Shown: piece by piece, positions 1-4,598 of the stretch | How positions within the stretch are numbered: position 1 is the first letter of the stretch | Layout of the letters: every line of letters begins with the position of its first letter | Assembly: GCA_945876925.1 (NCBI GenBank) | Contig: CAMCQD010000165.1 | Span: forward strand, 1 to 5,213 | Direction of reading: 5' to 3' | Origin: an uncultured Dermatophilus sp. | Lineage (GTDB): Bacteria > Actinomycetota > Actinomycetes > Actinomycetales > Dermatophilaceae | DNA length: 5,213 nucleotides | Translations under genes and position numbers: made by a program | Notes under the pieces: model-generated | The model's database searches: none | What the model was told of the DNA's origin: nothing | The model's input: the letters and a program-made list of their open reading frames with translations, nothing else

Positions 1-2
1 TC

Positions 3-1763
3 GGCTCATTCGTCGTCGGTGGCTCGCTAGTCGTCGGTCTCGTCATCTTCATCATCTTGATGATCATCCAGTTCGTGGTCATCACCAATGGTGCCGGCCG
101 GGTCGCCGAGGTATCTGCCCGGTTCACCCTGGACGCGATGCCCGGTAAGCAGATGGCGATCGACGCGGATCTGAACTCAGGCCTCATCGACGAGAACCAG
201 GCCCGGCAGCGGCGCAAGGAAATCGCCGCCGAGGCGGACTTCTACGGTTCCATGGACGGTGCCAGCAAGTTCGTCAAGGGTGACGCGATCGCCTCGGTCA
301 TCATCACGCTCGTCAATCTCATCGGCGGGTTCTCCATCGGCGTCCTGCAGAACGGCCTGGAACTCCAGGAGGCGCTGCAGCGCTACTCGCTCATGTCGAT
401 CGGTGACGGCCTGGTCTCCCAGATTCCCGCGCTGCTCATCTCCGTGGCCACTGGCATCATCGTCACCCGCGCCACCACCGATAACGACATGGGCACCGAT
501 GTGCTCAGCCAGTTCGGGTCGCAGCGGCTCACGATCCAGATCGCCGGGGGCGCGGTGATCGCGATGGGGCTGGTGCCGGCGATGCCGACGCTGCCGTTCT
601 TCGTGGTCGGCGGGGCGCTGCTGTACCTGGCGACCCAGGTGGAGCGGCCCCGCGACGACCAGCCCGAGGAGGCACCCGCGGATGCCGCGCCGGCCGGGCC
701 GCAGAAGGACTCCCCGATGGCTATCGCGCAGGACATGCGCGTCGAGCCGCTTGAGCTCGAACTCGCCTACGACCTCATCGACCTGGTCGATGCCGCCTCC
801 GGGGGTGACCTGCTGGACCGGGTGCGGGCGCTGCGCCGCAAGCTAGCCGGGGAGATCGGCATCGTCGTGCCGCTGGTGCGCACCCGCGACAACCTCGACC
901 TGCCGCCGCGTAACTACGCCATCCGGGTGCACGGGGTCGAGGTGGCCCGCGGCCAGGCCCCGCCCGGGATGGTGCTGGCTATCGGCGACGACCTCGACCA
1001 GCTCCCCGGCACGGCGACCACCGAGCCGGTGTTCGGGCTGGCGGCCAAGTGGGTGCCGGCTGAGCTGCGCGAGCACGTGGCGCTGGCGAACGCCACCGTG
1101 GTCGATCGCAGCTCGGTGGTGACCACGCACATGGCCGAGGTGGTCCGGGTGCACGCGGCCGACCTGCTCGGACGCGAGGACGTCAAGATGCTCGTCGACA
1201 TGGTGCGCCAGTCGAACCCGGTGGTCATCGAGGAGCTGACCCCGGCGCCGCTGTCGCTGGGGGAGGTGCAGCGCACGCTGCAATCCCTGCTGGCCGAGCG
1301 GGTGTGCATCCGCGATCTCGTGCGCATCTTCGAGGCCATGTCGATGCGCGCGAAGGTCAGCACCGATCCCGACGGGCTCACCGAGGCGGCCCGGGCCGCC
1401 CTCGGCCCGGCGATCGCGGCCAGCCACGCGGTCGACGGGCGGCTGCCGGTGGTGACCTTCGATCCGCTGCTGGAGCAGCGGCTGCTGGAGAACCTGCGGA
1501 TGACTGACGGCGGCGCCGTGCTCATGATCGACCCGATGATGGCCGAGCGGCTGGCCAGCCAGGTCGCCGCCACCGTAGCCCAGGCTGAATCGGGCGGCGA
1601 CTCGCCCGTGTTCGTGTGCGCGCAGCCGATCCGGCTGCCCATCCGGCGGCTGCTGGAACAGGCCGCCCCGCGTGTCCCCGTGCTGTCCTATGCCGAACTC
1701 GGCGGGCAGCTCACCTTGGTGACCTCAGGAGTGGTGAATGTCTCGGAAATCACAGCAGCCTGA
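3..1763 (+). CDS. flhA: Flagellar biosynthesis protein FlhA, export-gate subunit (5'-truncated by window edge)
   Basis: FlhA is the large inner-membrane subunit of the flagellar type III export gate; its nonameric cytoplasmic ring docks chaperone-substrate complexes and couples proton flow to export. The frame is open from base 3 and gives about 586 residues; against a usual length near 690, roughly the first 110-120 (first transmembrane segments) lie outside the window. Visible in order: a membrane helix (residues 4-28), the FHIPEP-family signature at 33-56 (RVAEVSAR, FTLDAMPGKQMAIDAD), the conserved EADFYG/MDGASKF/KGDAIAS stretch, further membrane helices including the GLVSQIPALLIS motif, then an acidic and alanine/proline-rich linker (DDQPEEAPADAAPAG) and the cytoplasmic domain ending in the conserved PVFVCAQPIR...VPVLSYAEL block. 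It could only be confused with the injectisome paralogue SctV; the sequence reads as flagellar, but the upstream neighbours that would settle this are not visible. The last 26 bp overlap the next gene. Confidence 0.96.
   Translation, partial: GSFVVGGSLVVGLVIFIILMIIQFVVITNGAGRVAEVSARFTLDAMPGKQMAIDADLNSGLIDENQARQRRKEIAAEADFYGSMDGASKFVKGDAIASVIITLVNLIGGFSIGVLQNGLELQEALQRYSLMSIGDGLVSQIPALLISVATGIIVTRATTDNDMGTDVLSQFGSQRLTIQIAGGAVIAMGLVPAMPTLPFFVVGGALLYLATQVERPRDDQPEEAPADAAPAGPQKDSPMAIAQDMRVEPLELELAYDLIDLVDAASGGDLLDRVRALRRKLAGEIGIVVPLVRTRDNLDLPPRNYAIRVHGVEVARGQAPPGMVLAIGDDLDQLPGTATTEPVFGLAAKWVPAELREHVALANATVVDRSSVVTTHMAEVVRVHAADLLGREDVKMLVDMVRQSNPVVIEELTPAPLSLGEVQRTLQSLLAERVCIRDLVRIFEAMSMRAKVSTDPDGLTEAARAALGPAIAASHAVDGRLPVVTFDPLLEQRLLENLRMTDGGAVLMIDPMMAERLASQVAATVAQAESGGDSPVFVCAQPIRLPIRRLLEQAAPRVPVLSYAELGGQLTLVTSGVVNVSEITAA
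1727..1731 (+). promoter_or_regulatory. Shine-Dalgarno (AGGAG) for the small membrane protein gene
   Basis: AGGAG lies inside the 3' end of flhA, six bases before the ATG at 1738. This is a near-ideal ribosome binding site. It decides the start of the downstream gene and supports that gene being real even though it overlaps flhA. A ribosome finishing flhA would pass over this site, so translational coupling is likely. Confidence 0.8.
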
Positions 1764-2163
1764 CTCAGAAGAAAAGAAGAAGGGCAAGAAGGGGCGCAAG
1801 GGAAAGAAAGACGCACGCGAGGGCGTGACGACGATCGTCATCGAGGAGACGCCCGATCTGCCTCCGTTCGGCATCAGCGTCCTAGTAGCGACGGTACTGT
1901 CCATCCCGTCGATCCTGCACTATGTCGACGGCAATATGGCATTCGATGCGATGATCCTGCGTTATCTGGCGGCGCTCGTCGTCTCGTGGGCCCTGGTCAA
2001 TCTCGTGTACGGGGTGGCCAAGTCCTTCCGGCCGCAGCCGGAGGAGACCGTGGAGGCCACGCAGATCGACCAGCTCACCCCCGGGATGCTCGAGGACCGC
2101 TACCGCGTCCCCGGGGATAGCGGATACCGCCCGCCCGCTGAGCGGGAACAGCAGGCGAGCTGA
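1738..2163 (+). CDS. Small basic two-helix membrane protein, unknown function, coupled to flhA
   Basis: I do not recognise a family for this 141-residue protein. The N-terminal ~28 residues are extremely charged (EEKKKGKKGRKGKKDAREG), followed by a short segment (VTTIVIEETPDLPPF) and two predicted membrane helices at about 44-62 and 73-94, separated by a short loop (HYVDGNMAFDA). The C-terminus (95-141) is hydrophilic and proline/glutamate-rich and ends in EREQQAS. By the positive-inside rule the lysine-rich N-terminus should be cytoplasmic, giving a hairpin topology with both ends inside; this is inference. The ATG has a strong AGGAG and overlaps flhA by 26 bp in another frame, so the two genes are probably in one operon and translationally coupled. 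It lacks the features of the standard gate components FliO/P/Q/R or FlhB that I know, so it may be a lineage-specific accessory protein of the actinobacterial flagellar cluster. That role rests on position only. Confidence 0.85.
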   Translation: MSRKSQQPDSEEKKKGKKGRKGKKDAREGVTTIVIEETPDLPPFGISVLVATVLSIPSILHYVDGNMAFDAMILRYLAALVVSWALVNLVYGVAKSFRPQPEETVEATQIDQLTPGMLEDRYRVPGDSGYRPPAEREQQAS

Positions 2164-2169
2164 ACCGGG

Positions 2170-2820
2170 CTAGGAGTCGATTCCCATGCGCTTGCGGCCT
2201 TCCCGCAGGTGCTTGCGCAGGAATGACAGGTAGCCGTCGAGTTCCCCCTCGGCGAGGTACCCGGCGAGCTTGACATGCTCACCGTGCGAGGCGGTCATGT
2301 TCGACTGGGTCTGCGAGCGGGCGTGCACGCTCAGGCGCCGCTGGTGGTCGCGCAGGCTGCGGTACAGGTCGACGAGGAAGCCGTTGGCACTGGCTTCGAC
2401 GACCGCCAGGTGGAATCCCGTATCGGCGTCGATGAAAGCCGAGGAGTCGTTCGCCCGGATGGCGCGCTGCTGCTCGTTGAGGTGCTCCCACAGGGTGTCG
2501 AGTAGTTCCTTAGGGGCGTAGACGTTCTCGGTGAGCAGCTTGGTGACCGCGAAGGACTCGATGATCTCGCGGGCTTCGCCGACGGACAGGGCCTCGTCGG
2601 CGGTGATCGGCACGACCACGGCGCCGCGCTTGGGATAGAGCTGGAGCAAGCCTTCTGCCTGGAGCCGCAGGAATGCCTCGCGAACGGGAGTGCGGCTGAT
2701 GCCGAGCTCAGTTGACACGGCGCCTTCGGTGATTACGTCCCCGCCGGCGAGAACGCCGTCGAGGATCTTGCCGCGCGTTACGTTATAGGCCCTCTCGGTC
2801 GCCGACATCGGACGCGACAT
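2170..2820 (-). CDS. GntR-family transcriptional regulator, FadR/FCD subfamily
   Basis: This is a 216-residue DNA-binding regulator that probably responds to a small carboxylate-type ligand, as FCD-domain members often do. Residues ~6-72 form the winged helix-turn-helix, with the hallmark ELGISRTPVREAFLRLQAEGLLQLYPKRGAVV. The C-terminal all-helical FCD domain spans ~76-210. The spacing Asp133-x3-His137, His182 and His204 fits the Asp/His3 metal-binding set of metal-dependent FCD proteins such as LldR, so a bound divalent metal is likely (inference). Length is normal and the protein looks intact. The start at 2820 is backed by a GGAGG six bases upstream. The gene is divergent from purC across 765 bp and convergent with the small membrane protein gene. 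No metabolic target operon is adjacent in the window, so the ligand cannot be guessed; such regulators often control themselves or a neighbouring divergent unit. Confidence 0.93.
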   Translation of the reverse strand: MSRPMSATERAYNVTRGKILDGVLAGGDVITEGAVSTELGISRTPVREAFLRLQAEGLLQLYPKRGAVVVPITADEALSVGEAREIIESFAVTKLLTENVYAPKELLDTLWEHLNEQQRAIRANDSSAFIDADTGFHLAVVEASANGFLVDLYRSLRDHQRRLSVHARSQTQSNMTASHGEHVKLAGYLAEGELDGYLSFLRKHLREGRKRMGIDS

Positions 2821-2826
2821 CTCTTA

Positions 2827-2831
2827 CCTCC
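2827..2831 (-). promoter_or_regulatory. Shine-Dalgarno (GGAGG) of the GntR-family regulator
   Basis: Read on the minus strand, GGTGGAGGTAAGAG precedes the ATG, with GGAGG six bases from the start codon. This perfect anti-16S match fixes the start at 2820. The next in-frame Met codon, four codons in (MSRPM), has no such site. Confidence 0.85.
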
Positions 2832-2837
2832 ACCTTC

Positions 2838-2863
2838 TGCCCGCCGCCCCAGTGCGGCGGGCA
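2838..2863 (-). promoter_or_regulatory. Perfect 10-bp hairpin in the leader of the GntR-family gene
   Basis: TGCCCGCCGC at 2838-2847 and GCGGCGGGCA at 2854-2863 are exact reverse complements around a 6-base loop. In the regulator's mRNA this very GC-rich stem would end six bases before the GGAGG. There is no U-run on the minus-strand side, so a plain terminator for the regulator is unlikely. On the plus strand it is followed by TCTGTTCTGT, weakly U-rich, so it could instead stop antisense transcription coming from the left. Alternatives are an operator or a translation-modulating leader structure. The repeat is certain; its role is not. Confidence 0.55.
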
Positions 2864-2919
2864 TCTGTTCTGTGATCCCCTCGGCGGGACAGGGACCAGA
2901 GGCTGTCGTCGCCAAATCG

Positions 2920-2925
2920 ACCGTA
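2920..2925 (-). promoter_or_regulatory. Possible -10 box (TACGGT) for the GntR-family gene
   Basis: On the minus strand TACGGT fits the actinobacterial TANNNT pattern, with a poor -35 (TTGCAG, 18-base spacer) at 2944-2949. Transcription would start near 2912-2913 and give a leader of about 90 bases that contains the 10-bp hairpin. Such hexamers occur by chance, so this is only a candidate. Confidence 0.2.
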
Positions 2926-2965
2926 GCTTCAACCGCGGTCTCTCTGCAACTGAATCGGCCGCTGA

Positions 2966-2980
2966 TTGACAATGTTTCAA
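2966..2980. promoter_or_regulatory. Imperfect 15-bp palindrome, candidate GntR operator
   Basis: TTGACAATGTTTCAA is symmetric at five of seven base pairs around its central T, with perfect TTGA/TCAA outer arms, in an AT-richer patch about 145 bp upstream of the regulator's start. GntR-family operators are typically short, AT-rich dyads of this size, so autoregulation is plausible. The first six bases also read TTGACA, a perfect -35 hexamer on the plus strand, but no acceptable -10 lies 16-18 bases downstream. Confidence 0.3.
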
Positions 2981-3031
2981 AGGTCAGTTGTCCAGGTCGG
3001 GCAGGCGATAGCCGGGCTCGCCAGTTGTATC

Positions 3032-3048
3032 TATCGGCCTATATCGGC
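3032..3048. repeat. Direct repeat of TATCGGC with 10-bp period
   Basis: TATCGGC occurs at 3032-3038 and again at 3042-3048, one helical turn apart. A CGATAG at 3006-3011 is the reverse complement of the CTATCG at 3031-3036. Phased short repeats like this can be protein-binding half-sites, but no matching protein can be assigned. Confidence 0.4.
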
Positions 3049-3087
3049 GGGTGCTGAGGGGAATTACGCGCCTCGTCCGTCGGGGGT

Positions 3088-3120
3088 CCCGGGCCGGGGT
3101 GCGGGACGCCCCGGCCCGGG
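3088..3120. repeat. Perfect 12-bp all-GC inverted repeat
   Basis: CCCGGGCCGGGG (3088-3099) and CCCCGGCCCGGG (3109-3120) are exact reverse complements separated by the 9-base loop TGCGGGACG. A 12-bp stem of only G and C would be very stable as RNA or extruded DNA. No U-tract follows on either strand, so it is not a canonical intrinsic terminator, although U-less hairpin terminators have been proposed in Actinobacteria. Confidence 0.7.
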
Positions 3121-3154
3121 GCAGGCGGGCTCTGCCAGGAGCATTTGCCCTGGT

Positions 3155-3178
3155 GGGCGGGGTGGGCAGGGGGGCGGG
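3155..3178 (+). other. G-quadruplex motif with five G-tracts
   Basis: The plus strand carries G-runs of 3, 4, 3, 6 and 3 at 3155-3157, 3159-3162, 3164-3166, 3169-3174 and 3176-3178, separated by loops of 1, 1, 2 and 1 bases. This meets the standard G3+/N1-7 rule with one tract to spare; one-base loops favour very stable parallel quadruplexes. It lies 35 bases after the 12-bp hairpin and about 400 bp before purC. Function is unknown. Confidence 0.75.
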
Positions 3179-3233
3179 ATGCCGCCTGGGACCGGCGCTG
3201 GCCTGGCCCGCGAGGGGCGCGCCTACGTCAATG

Positions 3234-3257
3234 CCGGCACTTATCCTGGCGTGCCGG
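3234..3257. repeat. 7-bp inverted repeat CCGGCAC/GTGCCGG
   Basis: CCGGCAC (3234-3240) pairs with GTGCCGG (3251-3257) around a 10-base loop. The left arm sits in an 8-bp perfect palindrome, TGCCGGCA (3232-3239). It overlaps the first copy of the 25-bp spaced direct repeat, so the whole patch may be one structured element. Confidence 0.4.
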
Positions 3258-3284
3258 TGACATTTCTTCCATGGCGTGCCAGTG
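3247..3284. repeat. Direct repeat TGGCGTGCC(G/A)GTG, 25-bp period, possible mobile-element end remnant
   Basis: TGGCGTGCCGGTG (3247-3259) recurs as TGGCGTGCCAGTG (3272-3284), 12 of 13 bases identical, in a patch clearly lower in GC than its surroundings. A weaker third echo (GCGTGACTGTTTT) starts at 3291. Closely spaced multiple repeats of this type occur at the ends of some insertion sequences (the IS21 family is one), but no transposase, second end or target duplication is visible. Confidence 0.3.
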
Positions 3285-3384
3285 TTTATTGCGTGACTGT
3301 TTTGTGCGCCCGTTCGGGTCGGTGGATGAATTCTGCGCCTGCCGGGCGGATAGGTGAGTTCGTGAAAGCATTCCTCGTTGTGCG

Positions 3385-3406
3385 CCGCTACTCCCGGGGG
3401 TAGCGG
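3385..3406. repeat. Inverted repeat CCGCTAC/GTAGCGG
   Basis: CCGCTAC (3385-3391) and GTAGCGG (3400-3406) are exact reverse complements; a T-G wobble extends the stem to 8 bp with loop CCCGGG. It lies about 180 bp upstream of purC. No U-run follows, so it is either a binding-site dyad or incidental. Confidence 0.4.
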
Positions 3407-3440
3407 TGGCCGGGCCGGCTCGGGGGAGTGGTGGCGTCGC

Positions 3441-3486
3441 GAGGGCCGCGGTGACCCCGCCGCTGAAGCCGCCTTGAGGGCCGCGG
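3441..3486. repeat. 11-bp direct repeat GAGGGCCGCGG, 35-bp period
   Basis: GAGGGCCGCGG occurs at 3441-3451 and 3476-3486, about 100-145 bp before purC. Each copy contains the palindrome CCGCGG. In DNA this GC-rich an 11-bp repeat may be chance; it is recorded because it falls in the purC upstream region. Confidence 0.3.
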
Positions 3487-3570
3487 GGCTGTCTGATGGT
3501 GGCGGCTGCGGCGGTCCCGGCTCGTGCGCCAGCTCTCACTGGCTGCCCTCGCCCTGGCCCGCGCGTGCTG

Positions 3571-3579
3571 TGCTAGAAC
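3571..3579 (+). promoter_or_regulatory. Extended -10 promoter (TGC-TAGAAC) of leaderless purC
   Basis: TGC at 3571-3573 followed by TAGAAC at 3574-3579 forms an extended -10 element; the sixth base is C rather than the preferred T. Exactly six bases separate it from the GTG at 3586, which therefore falls at the expected transcription start. There is no Shine-Dalgarno before the GTG (AGAACGGCGCC) and no clear -35. The simplest reading is a leaderless mRNA beginning at the GTG. Confidence 0.55.
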
Positions 3580-3585
3580 GGCGCC

Positions 3586-4422
3586 GTGAAGCTTCTTCAT
3601 CAGGGCAAGGTCCGTGACGTGTACGAGGACGGGGATGATCTGATCCTCGTCGCTTCCGACCGGGTGAGCGTGTACGACGTCATCCTCCCGACGCCGATCC
3701 CTGATAAGGGCGCGATCCTCACGCAGTTGTCGCTGTGGTGGTTCGGGCAGCTGAGTGACCTGGTGCCTAATCACGTCATCAGCGAGGACGTGCCTGGCGA
3801 GTTCGCGGGGCGGGCGATCCGGTGCCGGCGGTTGTCGATGCTGCCGGTGGAGTGCATCGCCCGCGGGTACCTGGCGGGGCTGGGCCTGAGTTCGTACCGG
3901 GAGAGCGGCTCGATTAGCGGCGTGGAGCTTCCCGGGGGGCTGCTGGAGGGGTCGCGGCTGCCGGAGCCGGTGTTCACGCCTTCGACGAAGGCAGCGCTCG
4001 GGGAGCATGACGAATACGTGCCGATGGCGCGGGTGCGGCAGCTCGTCGGGGATGAGACTGCCCGGCGCCTGGAGGAGCTCACGCTGGCGATCTATTCCCG
4101 GGGCGCGGCCATCGCGCATGAGCGGGGGGTCATCGTGGCCGACACCAAGCTGGAATTCGGGTGCGACGCCTCCGGTGAGCTGGTGCTCGCCGACGAGGTG
4201 CTGACGCCGGATTCGTCCCGGTTCTGGAGCCTGGCGGAATGGCAGCCGGGCCGCGGGCAGCACTCGTTCGATAAGCAGTTCGTGCGGGATTGGAGCGCGA
4301 CCCTGACCGGGTGGGATCGCACCGCCCCCGGTCCGGAGATCCCCGAGTCCGTGGTCGCCGAGACTCGTGCCCGGTATGCCGAGATCTACCAGCGCATCAC
4401 CGGCCGGGCCTGGGCCGGCTGA
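3586..4422 (+). CDS. purC: Phosphoribosylaminoimidazole-succinocarboxamide synthase (SAICAR synthetase)
   Basis: PurC performs an ATP-dependent step of cytosolic de novo purine synthesis, joining CAIR and L-aspartate to give SAICAR, ADP and phosphate. The 278-residue protein is complete, a little shorter than the ~297-residue mycobacterial type. Seen in order: the N-terminal nucleotide-binding motif LLHQGKVRDVYE (3-14) and LVASDRVSVYDV (21-32); LPTPIPDKGAILTQLS (34-49); the first SAICAR signature MLPVECIARGYLAG (85-98), which ends in LG rather than the usual GS; FTPSTKA (130-136); the second signature IVADTKLEFG (183-192); DEVLTPDSSRFW (203-214); and SFDKQFVRDW (227-236). The GTG start is chosen because conserved sequence begins at once and a -10 box fits it as a leaderless start. 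No other pur gene is adjacent, and divergence from a GntR-family regulator does not by itself imply control. Confidence 0.97.
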   Translation: MKLLHQGKVRDVYEDGDDLILVASDRVSVYDVILPTPIPDKGAILTQLSLWWFGQLSDLVPNHVISEDVPGEFAGRAIRCRRLSMLPVECIARGYLAGLGLSSYRESGSISGVELPGGLLEGSRLPEPVFTPSTKAALGEHDEYVPMARVRQLVGDETARRLEELTLAIYSRGAAIAHERGVIVADTKLEFGCDASGELVLADEVLTPDSSRFWSLAEWQPGRGQHSFDKQFVRDWSATLTGWDRTAPGPEIPESVVAETRARYAEIYQRITGRAWAG

Positions 4423-4430
4423 GCCGGTGA
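4397..4430. repeat. 8-bp inverted repeat spanning the purC stop codon
   Basis: TCACCGGC (4397-4404) and GCCGGTGA (4423-4430) are exact reverse complements; the 18 bases between them include GGGCC/GGCC pairs that could form alternative inner stems. The position at the end of purC suits a transcript-end structure, but no U-tract follows, so calling it a terminator would be a guess. Confidence 0.35.
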
Positions 4431-4540
4431 CCCTGCCGTCGCTGGCCACGATCACTGAGCCCGTCGTCGCGAACTTCACGCCGGGTTTGACGTTCACCTC
4501 ATCGGGGCGAACCGCGCGCAAGAGCATCGCGCCTGGCTAG
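4427..4540. other. Unresolved 37-codon ORF in the purC-downstream spacer
   Basis: On the plus strand GTG at 4427 opens 37 codons (MTLPSLATITEPVVANFTP...) ending at TAG 4538-4540. The opposite strand is also open from ATG at 4527 (MLLRAVRPDEVNVKPGVKF...) and runs on antisense into purC. The two frames share wobble positions, and GC there is high, so either could have been coding; neither has a Shine-Dalgarno. I do not recognise either peptide. It may be a gene remnant, a short peptide or chance. Confidence 0.15.
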
Positions 4541-4586
4541 CGGAGGTGCTGGATCGTTGCCTCCGCCCGGGCCGGGCGCGGCCGGG

Positions 4587-4592
4587 TAGATT
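4587..4592 (+). promoter_or_regulatory. -10 box (TAGATT) of leaderless Ddn-family gene
   Basis: TAGATT matches the TANNNT actinobacterial -10 pattern and ends exactly six bases before the ATG at 4599, the same geometry as at purC. The GGGGG touching the ATG is too close to serve as a ribosome binding site. No convincing -35 is seen at the right distance (TTGCCT at 4557 is 24 bases away). Transcription probably starts at the A of the ATG. Confidence 0.6.
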
Positions 4593-4598
4593 CGGGGG

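Larger units (their letters stand above)
2821..3585. other. 765-bp divergent intergenic region without a convincing gene
   Basis: This region lies between the divergent GntR-family gene and purC. Open frames exist on both strands (for example 2966-3403 plus, 3228-3539 minus), but their translations are low-complexity Gly/Arg/Pro/Ala without recognisable domains or ribosome binding sites, so I treat them as chance frames in GC-rich DNA. I see no tRNA-like cloverleaf or intact transposase. What it does hold is several inverted repeats, direct repeats, a G-quadruplex motif and two AT-richer patches (about 2960-3065 and 3225-3385), listed separately. A regulatory RNA or a decayed mobile element remains possible. 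Confidence 0.6.

Noticed and set aside
843..1642. Two long minus-strand open frames inside flhA
   Set aside because: They are antisense shadows of the conserved FlhA cytoplasmic domain, with His/Arg- or Ser/Thr-rich low-complexity translations.
2966..2971. TTGACA as a plus-strand -35 box
   Set aside because: The hexamer is perfect, but bases 16-18 downstream (TGTCCA region) do not resemble a -10 element, and no gene follows on that strand.
2966..3403. 145-codon plus-strand frame in the intergenic region
   Set aside because: The product is Gly/Pro/Arg-rich with no domain, no ribosome binding site and translation across the GC hairpin and G-tract; it looks like chance openness in GC-rich DNA.
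3121..3585. tRNA, 6S-like RNA or CRISPR array in the long intergenic region
   Set aside because: No cloverleaf arms, no GTTCRA-type T-loop, no long symmetric RNA fold and no regularly repeated 25-40 base unit with unique spacers could be found by eye.
4397..4430. Intrinsic terminator of purC
   Set aside because: The dyad is real, but the stem is split by an 18-base loop and no U-tract follows, so it is listed only as an inverted repeat.
3388..4527. 379-codon open frame on the minus strand
   Set aside because: It lies almost entirely antisense to purC, whose protein is unmistakable. The translation is rich in Arg/Pro/His/Gln without domains, typical of a shadow frame, and there is no ribosome binding site. 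Only its first ~33 codons, outside purC, were kept as an open question.
4594..4598. GGGGG as the Shine-Dalgarno of the Ddn-like gene
   Set aside because: It directly abuts the ATG, leaving no spacer for ribosome positioning; a leaderless start fits better.
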